DNA from: Paracentrotus lividus
Lineage: Eukaryota > Echinodermata > Echinoidea > Camarodonta > Echinidae
Direction of reading: 5' to 3'
NCBI GenBank assembly: GCA_940671915.1
Contig: CALNVZ010003430.1
Location: 21,715,683 to 21,779,682, forward strand
DNA: 64,000 bases
The first letter of the stretch is position 1, and each line of letters begins with the position of its first letter. The notes under the pieces were generated by a model, which was not told the origin of the DNA, made no database searches, and saw nothing but the letters and a program-made list of their open reading frames with translations. The position numbers were made by a program, and so were the translations under genes. Positions 24,173 through 34,100 of this stretch are shown in pieces.

Positions 24173-24762
24173 TAAAGGAGAATTGTCCCTTTGGAGATAG
24201 TTGTCTTACTGTGGATGCTGAAAAATCAAATAAGCACATTAGTGAAGATTTGGTCAATATCGGATAAATGATAAGAAAGTTATGAGTATTTGAATATTGA
24301 GATCTCTGATGACATAGGAAATCTCCCATTGGCAACGCGGTCACCATTTGTGATGTCACAAAGGGAGAACTCCCCATATGGTGTGCACAAAAACTATTCA
24401 AAATGTCTATTTATTTTCATTCTAATGATAGAACAGCTTTTCTTTTCATGATATATTATGACTTTCATATATTTACATTTCATCCTATAAAAAGATTCTT
24501 TATTCTCCCTTTAGAATCGAGAAAAAGGAGGATTTTAGTACAATGTGTACAATAGATATGGGAAAGATCTCCCTGCATTACATCACACATCATGGTCGCA
24601 TTGCCAATTGGAGGATCTCCATATCATAAGTGATCTCAAAATCTAAAAATTCATATCTCTCTTATTCATTGCCTAATTTTTCTGAAACTTTTACCAATAT
24701 GTTTTTGGGGTTTGTCTCCAGTCACTGAATCCAAATTTCTCTGAGGGGATAATTCCCCTTTA
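24173..24762. mobile_element. Foldback MITE of the TTAAAGGGGAA family (copy 1)
   Basis: The ends are GTTAAAGGAGAATTGTCCCT and the inverse of GTTAAAGGGGAATTATCCCC. The arms pair through much of the element, for example GGAAATCTCCCATTGGCAA against TTGCCAATTGGAGGATCTCC. Related copies are at 41757, 42453 and 54000. Confidence 0.6.
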
Positions 24763-24901
24763 ACTTTTGCATTGAAAAATTCTTTGCCCAACAATTTTCA
24801 CCATCATTTCGAAACACACTATAGGAGGGGATGGGGAATTCCACCCCAATAGCCCATATACTAAATCTAATTTTTCCATACACCATTATAATTCTATGTG
24901 A

Positions 24902-24973
24902 TCCCATATGGTCTAGTGGTTAGGATCCGGCGCTCTCACCGCCGTGGCCCGGGTTCGATTCCCGGTGTGGGAA
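24902..24973 (+). tRNA. tRNA-Glu (CTC), copy 5
   Basis: Identical to copy 1, with a T6 run about 8 bases downstream. Confidence 0.96.
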
Positions 24974-25379
24974 AAACATTATTTTTTAAAATCAAAATCA
25001 AGAGTTGCCAGCGTTTAGAACGAATGCAACACATTTTTTATTATCTGAAGAGAGAAAGACACGCAAGCAACAAACTAGAGCCCGTTCATTTTCTGATTTT
25101 TTTAAAAAACTTCCAAGCCTGGTGCATTTCTCTTTATTCTATTTAAAATTTTAAATTGTTTGATCATCATCCATTTTTTTTCTTGAAGTGCAGAAATGCT
25201 CTTAGCAATCCCATCTCCCTGCTCTAATAATCATACACAAAATGAGAGAAATTTCTAGGAACTAGAGGGTGTGCATTAGAAAGCCTATTAGTACCTGTTT
25301 CAGTCTTATTTCCTGTTCATCTTGTTCATCTTTAGCCATCGATACAAGACAAGACACGAATTATAATATTATACTACCC

Positions 25380-25650
25380 TCCCCCCCCAAAAAAAAAAAA
25401 AAAAAAAAAGAAAAAGATAAATAAAAATAATAAATAATAAATAAGATAAAATAAATAAATAAAAAAAATTAAAAAAAAAAAAAAAATTTAAAAAATAAAT
25501 AAATAAATACAAAAAAAATAATAATAATAAATAAATGAATAAATAAAATGAAAAATATATCAATAAACAAAAAATAAATGAATAAAAATAAATAAATGAA
25601 TAAATAAATGGATAAATAAATAGAAATAATGATAATGATAAAAGATAAAA
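25380..25650. repeat. AAAT-type low-complexity DNA
   Basis: A long run of A, AAT, AAAT and AAATG units. The Phe/Ile/Leu-rich open frames on the minus strand here are artefacts. Confidence 0.85.
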
Positions 25651-25796
25651 AAATACAATAAAAAATGAAGGCGATTACTGATTTTCTCCTCATAATAAGA
25701 ATAATAAGATTAGTAATTGTTTCTATTTAATACCAGAAAAAGAGCCCTTAATACAACATCATAGTGGGGGCGGGGCGTTAAGTTCCTCCCCTTCCA

Positions 25797-27574
25797 ACTT
25801 TGGGCATTCACTTTTCTTTAAACACAAGTCAATTGTATAATCTTAATCATAAAGTCAAACTCAAATCTATTGAAACTATCCTTAATTGTTGGCGAGCAAG
25901 AAATTTATCACTTGTTGGGAAGATCTGTGTGATAAAGACCCTATTGCTACCACAGCTCCTTTACTTTTTCTCAGTGTTATGCATTAAATTGCCTAAAGCA
26001 TTTTTTAAAGAATTAAATTCATTACTATTTAAGTTCATTTGGAACAATGGTAGCGATAGGGTCAAAAGAAAGTTTATGTGTAATGATTTTGCTGACTGCG
26101 GTCTACGTATGATTGACCCCTATACTTATTCTTTGGCACAGAAAATGTTATGGGTGAAATTGTTATTGGATGATAGTTTTCAGAGCCTATGGAAGGTCAT
26201 TGAAATTTCCCTCTTGAATAACTTTTGTTTTAAAGAAAATATATCATGGTATGCTCATGCTCCCCGTTGCAGTCTTGATAAATTATCTTCATCACAATTA
26301 GCTGAATCACTTCAAACGTGGTATATCTTTGAGAAATATTTGTGAAATCAGAGTGGGACATTTCATTCACGAGTATAGGATACTGTCAATGTATTTGGTT
26401 TAATAGAAATATCAGCTCAAAATCCAAGCCGTATTATTGTTACCCAGAATGGTTAGATAAGGGATAACATTTATTTCTGATTTATTGAATCCTCCTCTCC
26501 CTGGATGCAAATTATTTGAAGAATTGATGTTAGAGTTTAATATTAGTTCCAAGGATAGGAAGAAGTAAAATTTCCTTATGAAAATATTCCAGAAGACTGA
26601 TTGGTTTTGTCACAATTCACTCCTGATATGATATTTGATGCAATGAAAGCAAAACTTCTAACAACCAAAAAAGTTCCCACTTATGCTTACCATGTAATGT
26701 TAGAAAAATGTACCGCTAAGAGAGACAAATTGAATTCTGGGGAAACTTAGATAATATCCTGAAGAGGATTGGGAAAAAATCCACATTAACAATTTCAAAT
26801 CTACTATAATTAACACGTATTCGCTCTTTATTTCAAATTATTTCACAGAGCTATAGCCTTGAATGATTTTTTGTTTAAAATAAAGAGGAAGGACTCTCCA
26901 GATTGTGCCTTTTGCAACTCAGTCCCAGAGACTTATATTCATTTATTCGTAGAATGTCCTGTGGTTAAAATTGTATGGGGAGTTGATAGAGTTTATAAGT
27001 AAAAAACAAATCAGATTATTAACCCAACAATTTTTGAGAAATGTTTTGGCTTTGAAAAAGATAAATTTATTACATTTTTGTTTTTCTTTTGTTCAAATAC
27101 TACATTTACATATGTAAATTTCAAGGGAAAATTCCATCCTTTGATGGATATAAAGTATATATGTGAGTAACGAAGAGCTTGAGTATGCTATTGCCAAAAA
27201 GAATCATAAGTTACCTCTCCATTTCAAGAAATGGAAATTCAAATGAATGAACTTCGCTCCCATTGCAGAATGTACTTTGTATTATTTCCATATAAAGTGT
27301 GTGTAAATAGTAATGCTACTTCAGATAAGTTCTTGATTATTTCTGTGATATTGAAGATGTCGCCAACATTTATACAGTGATATGACATATTTATTACATG
27401 TATAACCATTTAGTGTTTAAATTCTACTGCTGTTTATAATGAATATTTTGGATGACTGTTGTTTTTTTTGTTTTTTTTTTTTTTAGTTAAACTTTTGTTA
27501 CTTACCAAATCGCTTGTAATTGCTTGTAAATATTGTAATTTTCTTAATTCAATAAAAAAATACAAAAAAAAAAA
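25797..27574 (+). mobile_element. 5'-truncated LINE, L1/Tx1-type ORF2 remnant
   Basis: An open frame at 25800-26345 (181 residues) reads like the region after the reverse-transcriptase core of L1/Tx1-type ORF2, with ILNCWRARNLSLVGKICVIK, LLPQLLY and FIWNN. Frame is then lost. Further on (about 26875-26980) a C-terminal zinc-knuckle-like part is readable, with CAFC, ET.IHLF and EC. The element ends in an A-rich tail. AGTTCCTCCC-CTTCCA stands on both sides (about 25780-25796 and 27575-27591, one base apart in length), a target-site duplication of about 16 bp. So it is a real insertion by target-primed reverse transcription, truncated at its 5' end and with several frame breaks. Confidence 0.8.
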
Positions 27575-27761
27575 AAGTTCCTCCCACTTCCACGCCATGT
27601 TACTATTTTGGGACAGCTAGGCTGTAAACTATCAACAATGGGCACATTATCCTCTTCAACACACGTTGAGCTTTACCCAGAACGCCTAAACATACATCTA
27701 TATGTATTATAGCCACCTATATTATGGTGCTTATATCTCTATCACATCAAATGACATGAAA

Positions 27762-27833
27762 TCCCATATGGTCTAGTGGTTAGGATCCGGCGCTCTCACC
27801 GCCGTGGCCCGGGTTCGATTCCCGGTGTGGGAA
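27762..27833 (+). tRNA. tRNA-Glu (CTC), copy 6
   Basis: Identical to copy 1. T-rich termination sequence follows. First gene of the tandem triplication. Confidence 0.96.
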
Positions 27834-27904
27834 GTCCATTTCTTTTCTTTTTTCTTTTTACGAAATGCTATCGATCGAAACGAGTGGGATAATACTATTG
27901 GTCA

Positions 27905-28110
27905 ACAGTTGATCAAATTCTCTGATATTTTGCATATCTGGTCTAATTCTCACTTGATCTGATGACCACTTTGTCGAATTTCCAATTCGTCTAAAATGCA
28001 AATAGTCTAATTGCATTTTCGTTTAATGCCCAAATGAATAACTTGGCTATTATCAGTTTGTTACAGGACTTGACCAAGTGGTATTAGACCAAGTGGACAT
28101 TAGTTGAAAA
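27905..28110. repeat. Foldback GGTCTAAT-type repeat (copy 3)
   Basis: Nearly the same sequence as 23467-23640, including TAACTTGGCTATTATCAG and ACCAAGTGGTATTAGACC. It ends abruptly at TTAGTTGAAA where the next tRNA unit starts. Confidence 0.5.
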
Positions 28111-28281
28111 TAAATACTATTTTGGACAGCTAGGCTATAATTAAATTATCAATAATGGGCACATTATCCTCTCCAACACACGTTGAGCTTTACCCAGAAC
28201 GCCTAGACATACATCTACATGTATTATAGCCACCTATATTATGGTGCTTAGTTAATCTCTATCACAGAAAATGACATGAAA

Positions 28282-28353
28282 TCCCATATGGTCTAGTGGT
28301 TAGGATCCGGCGCTCTCACCGCCGTGGCCCGGGTTCGATTCCCGGTGTGGGAA
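28282..28353 (+). tRNA. tRNA-Glu (CTC), copy 7
   Basis: Identical to copy 1, with TTTTC and T6 sequence downstream. Second gene of the tandem triplication. Confidence 0.96.
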
Positions 28354-28409
28354 GTCCATCTTTTCTTTTTTCTTTTTACGAAATGCTATCGATCGAAACG
28401 AGTGGGATA

Positions 28410-28700
28410 ATACTATTGGTCAACAGTTGATCAAATTCTCTGATATTTTGCATATCTGGTCTAATTCTCACTTGGTCTGATGACCACTTTGTCGAATTTC
28501 CAATTCGTCTAAAGTTTAATGCCCAAATGAATAACTTGGCTATTATAAGTTTGTTTACAGGACTAGACCAAGTGGACATTAGTAGTTGAAATGGCCATTA
28601 GACGAAATGGTAAAAGGCGAAGTGGCATTTAGATAAAGAAATTAAAGGTAATTAGACAAACTAGATGTAGACGAAAGAGAATTAGACCATATGTGGGATA
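28410..28700. repeat. Foldback GGTCTAAT-type repeat (copy 4)
   Basis: Close relative of 27905-28110 but extended on the right by AGACGAAATGGTAAAAGGCG and further inverse units, as in 23640-23810. Confidence 0.5.
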
Positions 28701-28867
28701 TTTAGAAAGCTAGGCTATAAACCATCAATAATGGGCACATTATCCTCTCCAACACACGTTGAGCTTTAGAAATACCCAGAACGCCTAAACATACAGCTAG
28801 CTACATGTGTTATAGCCACCTATATTATTCTTCTTAGTTAATCTTTGTCGCAGAGTGAGACATGAAA

Positions 28868-28939
28868 TCCCATATGGCCTAGTGGTTAGGATCCGGCGCT
28901 CTCACCGCCGTGGCCCGGGTTCGATTCCCGGTGTGGGAA
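28868..28939 (+). tRNA. tRNA-Glu (CTC), copy 8
   Basis: Carries one change in the D-arm/box A (GGCCTAGTGG for GGTCTAGTGG). Otherwise identical to copy 1. A T7 run follows. Last gene of the array. Confidence 0.93.
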
Positions 28940-28989
28940 GCCCATTTTTTTCTTTTGTTACGTTTTTTGTTGCTTTATCCTTATTTCAT

Positions 28990-30455
28990 CCGTAGGGATC
29001 CGCAGAAAAAAAAAATAAAAAAATTGGACGCAACCGGACGTAACTCAACGTAGTGTCTGTGTGACTGCTGCATCAATGGTCATTTGGGTTTTTTTTTTTT
29101 TAGGGTGGGGGGGGTGGGGTCGTTCACTTTATAATATGTTATTCGTGACTGTGAACTTTCATTCGTTGATGTAGAGCCCAAGGGGTTCGGATGGAATTTG
29201 ACCTTTCATACGACCCATGACGCTGAGAAGCGATCTTTGACAAACAGTGAAACTTGTCTTTCTGAGAGGTTAATTCAAGCTCTCAATAATTTCTTGAAAC
29301 ATGTATCATCTTCTTCTCAGCTGGTCCTTTTAATAGATTTTTGTGGATATTTTTGTTCAGTCTGAAGATAATTGGCTCTGAATTTCACAGTTTGCACAAC
29401 TATAATTGTTTGGGCGTAGAGGGAGCTGCTGTACTTTATATTTAGAACTGGGCAGGAGACTTCAATGATTGCCAAATTTGTTTTCACGAATTAAATCCAC
29501 TAGACCAAGTTCCTGACCAAATTCAGAAAAGATATTCTACTTCATCTAATAAACCTTCAAATGTAGTCAGCAAAATTGTAACGGCTTTCCCTTTTGAAAG
29601 TTCTCACAGAAATAAGCTTACTGCAGTAACACCCTTTTTCCTCACTCGGTGATTTATCACATCTTTCACTTCAAATCTCAGAATTTCTCTCACACGTAAA
29701 TTGATTCACTCATGTTCTTGCATGCAGGGCCCATACAACCACAAATTATTTTCTACTTTAATTGCTCATATTTCTCTGGATACTACTCTGAATACCACCT
29801 CTTCCAATTCGCATTCCTTTGCATTCAATTCTTTAACATCTCTCAGAAATCATTTAATCACCATTCATAACCGCATCAACATTAAAAAACCCTTTTCTTC
29901 TCATCAGTCCACTATCATTGGAACAAACACATACATTTCATGAGGCACCCCCCCCCAAACTTAATTCCACATGGGAACACATTTTATGATCTTTTCTGTA
30001 GCAGGGTATAAGCCTATAGATTACGCGGAAAGCCATTTTCCTTGCTGTTTAGCTGAACACAAGCAATAGACGGCTTCTAGTCTTGCTATACGGAAGTATT
30101 GCTTATATAGACTCGTCATTAAAGAAATATTGCTTATGTTAAATTAGTGCAATAGCAAAGAAAATAACTCTCTACAAGGGTCACAGGCAACCGACTTGGT
30201 CTTCCACACCATGTTATAATGGGAGCAGACTGTAATCAGTATTCCTTGTCAAACTAAGAATAAAAATTAATGAAATGCACCATTCAACCTAATCAGACTC
30301 GCTCTCCTTTTTTGATGCCCCACAATATTCCAGAAGTCTATTGCCATGTGGTTCATCAGCTAACTCATCCTTATACAGTGTATTCCTGTTATGTTGAAAC
30401 ACAAGATTTTGTAGACTGGTATAACCACAAGGCACTCGACTGTCCTCTCATATAC
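28990..30455. other. Intergenic DNA, no gene recognised
   Basis: I see no coding sequence with family features. The 80-residue open frame at 29701-29943 is Ser/Thr/Asn rich without a domain. A G-rich run lies near 29103-29119. Confidence 0.4.
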
Positions 30456-30459
30456 AATA

Positions 30460-30566
30460 CAGTCCACTCCCATTATAACAAAGTCTAAATTATTAAAAAA
30501 TTGCATGTTTTAAATTTAACAAAAGTTGTTTGGCTCCTGACACTTCAACAAATCAAGAGTAGACTG
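30460..30566. mobile_element. Short mariner-type MITE (TA-CAGTCCACTCC family)
   Basis: TA-CAGTCCACTCCCATTATAA opens the element and GACTG-TA closes it. The TA duplication and CAGT-type end fit Tc1/mariner derivatives. Related copies are at 32610, 46402 and 52727. Confidence 0.5.
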
Positions 30567-31196
30567 TAGGCCACATCTTTTGCAGTTATATCATACCACA
30601 TTGAGCCTGCTGGAAACAAGCAGAGTACAGTCCACTTCATTTATAAAGAGACAAAACCTCAGCGTCCCAATTGTAAAATTATATTATATATATTGCTTGG
30701 TCCCTAGTGTTTTGATATATTGGGGGCGGACTATATATATATATATATATTTGGTTCCATAACACAAAGGTTTGCATTGAATCACAAAATGGTAATGGCC
30801 AGTCAGGAGCATTGTTGCATGCCCTTTTTTGTTCAGAAGACTAAGCAGGAACTATTTAGAATTGATCCATCAAATTTGCAATTGATCTCAAACCTTTGTG
30901 TTATGGGTCCCAGAGTCATTCTGCATGCTGTACCTGCTCAAAGCTGGCCCCCTTCCTTCACACTCCTACTCAAAACACGTAACATTAACAACAATCAACA
31001 AGAGCAATATTTTGTATGCATATATCCATTTATTTTCATTCAGGATTTACATGCTGGTTGTGGTCCAGATGATAAGAACCAAGGATGTCACAGAAAAATG
31101 AGAGTATACATGATATTGAGCACGAAGCAAGCTGGGTTGGTTGTGTTGTGTGAATAATGTGGAGATCTATGGTCAAGATGAGACGGGTCGGTTCAT

Positions 31197-34100
31197 CTAG
31201 GAGGCGGCAGACTCTGCAGCGATCAGATCCTTCTTGAGAGGGCCCTGCAGACAACAAAGACAGAAAGAAGTGCGTTTAAAAACAGTTATCCTTGGTGATC
31301 AAGTACATCGTACAGTGCAATCTGTTGTTGTTAGCTTATTTTGCATTGATATGATTGACATCAGAAGGAAGGCAGCATGGGATTTCAACATTGTTTGTCA
31401 GAGTGCTGCAATAGCACATCCCATGGTTTATCGTCACTTGTCATTTCTATGTTTTTCTTTGCTGCTTAGGGAAGATTAGCTACATACATTCAAGAGAAGA
31501 ATATGAGTTTATCATAACAAGAATCCCCTGTACTGTCTATTGCACATTGCCTTGGTACAACAGGAAAGGACTATGTAAGTAGCTTGTTACCTTAATAATG
31601 TTATAATTTTTGTGGAAGATGGTTTCACAATTTTATTCAATGTTTCAGCCTCTTATAATCGATAGTGTATATAACTATTGTGAGAATAATCACTTCTTGC
31701 ATGGTTCTACTGTATCAAGATGGTGAGAGCAGAACAATAACTTACCATGAAAGCCTTCTTCTCAGCATGAGTCTGGAAGCGACCATGTCCAAACTTGGAG
31801 GTGGTGTCAATCAGTTTCAGGCTGATCTTCTCCAGAGCAACGCGCTTGGTGTGGACAAGAAGGGACTACACAGAAGAAAGACAAGAAAAGATGACATATG
31901 CATTTTTAATTTTAGCCTATATCCTGTCTAAAATTAATTTGAGCAACGAATGGAAGGAGTGGAGACCCAATTAGGTGTATGTGTATATATATGAATATGA
32001 TACATAAGAAAAAGAGGGTTATCAACTTATCTGTAATGTTTGTTTTTTCTTCTTCCAATTCCAATTGCAGCTCAGGTAGGTGTATGTGTAAATGAATATG
32101 ATACAGATAAAAAGGGTCAAGTCAATTTTTTCCTTCCAGAATCTTATCAATTCATCATGCCGATCAGGTTATGCAATGCTTCTCAATGGAAGTCAAAGTA
32201 AACAGAGTTGACAATAGCTATGTAAACACTGAACATTGTGACTGAAGGTTTATTTCATCAGGAGTTGAACAATGCATAACTTCTTCTCATTCAGTATTTT
32301 ATTCTGACACTTTGATCATGTCAAGCTTGCATGGCAAGTCCACAACAAGAATGACAGCGACATTGAATTCTGGGGTTTGAAAGATCTTCTTACCTTGCGG
32401 AGAGTAAGTACCCTCTTCTTGGGTCCAACGACACAACCCTTGATCATCAGGAAGTCATTCTTCACTTCACCATAGTGAGGGAAGCCTCCCTATTATAAAA
32501 AAACAAAACAAAACAAAAGAAATTAAGATTTAAGATGCAAGATTATATTTATAGAGACACGTCAAGAAACGTGGCCTTAGAGGAGAATCGCATGTTTGGA
32601 TTACGTTTACAGTCTACATCATTTATAATGAGGTGCCAAAAGGCAAACCCAAATACCTGGTTAAAATGAATCATAATATACTGCACTTAGATTTGCATGT
32701 TTGAAATCGTGACCAGAACTTGACTAGTCATAACTGAGTTGATTATAATGGGAGTGGACTGTATCAAGGCATGAAACAAGATTCTTATCCCATGCATGAA
32801 AAATGTTGGCTTATCTTGAACACCTATTGTTACATACATTCATCCCTACACATTATGCCTGTTGCTGACCTGTCCTGAAAAAAATATTAATTTAAACAAT
32901 TACAAATGCTATCTAGTATGTACATGGTCATTGTTGTTGAGCCAAATACACTCCCTCTCCTGTAAACGGATGGCAAAACGCCAAAAAATCTGAATAATGT
33001 TGACCAAGACTAACCATGGGGTTGATGCTCTTGTCTGTGATGTCCTGGTCTGTGCTTCCGTTGTTCTTGATCAGCTTGCCTCCATCCATGTGGAATCCCT
33101 TGCCAACACGGTAGATCTTCTTGTTGATCTCAGTACGGTGGTGATAACCCTTCTGACCGGCACGAGCGACTCCGTAGCCGACACGGGCCGGATGCCAGGC
33201 TCCGATACAGGCGACCTTGCGCAGACCCTTGTGGGTCTTACGGGGCAGTTTCTTGGTTCCCCAACGGGAGGTCACACCTGGAAGTGGGAGAAGGAACATT
33301 GATAGGTTAGACTGCTATCTTGCTTATGTTGACAAGAATGGTGGGAGTTTAAAATTTATAAGTACAGTACTCTCCCATTATATCGAGGCAACCGGCAAAT
33401 CAATCATCCTGTTCTCACAAAATGTTCTTATATAGGTTTACACAAAGAGAAAAGCCTCTTTGAGATTAGAAGGACTTGTATAAAAAGGTGCAGTTTTGTA
33501 GATCACTACATGAAAAATATTGGTGGTGTAACTGAGGTCAGTTGGGCTATAAATGTAGTTATTGGAATAATCCTTGGAAAGGTAATGGACATCAGAAGGA
33601 AGGCAGCATGGGATTTCAACATTGTTTGTCAGAGTGCTGCAATAGCACATCCCATGGTTTATCGTCACTTGTCCTGTCACACTTACAAGCAACAAATTTC
33701 TACTTTGGGACTCAGTATTTTTTTTCTCCAAGATGTATTGTAAGGTTTCTAAAGATTTCCCTCTTTGATTTATGTAATCTCAGGCTCTACAGGACTTAAC
33801 TTAATATTCAAATTGCTGATAGAAATGGTACATTTTGGGGTGTTGGCCTTTTGAAATTTAGAAATTATCAGGTCTTGAGATATCTTTTCTGGGGCTTGCA
33901 AGTCTACTGAAATACAGCCCATTCCCATAAAAAGAAAGCACCCAGGAACAATCCTTTCAATGAAGTCTCAACGTGATGAACACGTCCATTTTGCGTATGA
34001 CTGGGGGAATCGTCACATGCGTAATGCAGCTGTCATTTGTAAGACCCACTTCTTGACCCCGGGATAGGTGCGTCACTTTACCAAAGAGAGTCATACATTG

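Larger units (their letters stand above)
27600..28980 (+). repeat. Tandem triplication of a tRNA-Glu-bearing unit
   Basis: The block TGGGCACATTATCCTC ... ACACACGTTGAGCTTTA ... tRNA-Glu ... CTATCGATCGAAACGAGTGG ... TTGGTCAACAGTTGATCAAA recurs with tRNA spacing of 520 and 586 bases. The third unit is cut short after its tRNA. Parts also match the flank of copy 3 near 23150, so copies 3 and 6-8 share an origin. Confidence 0.75.

Noticed and set aside
22023-24973. Short open frames MIPYGLVVRIRRSHRRGPGS in this array
   Set aside because: They are translations of tRNA-Glu genes.
25369-25693. Hydrophobic Phe/Ile/Tyr-rich minus-strand open frames
   Set aside because: They translate an AAAT/A low-complexity stretch.
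30749-30914. Inverted CCATAACACAAAGGTTT pair as a microRNA precursor
   Set aside because: The arms are about 20 bases with a loop over 100 bases, which does not fit a pre-miRNA.
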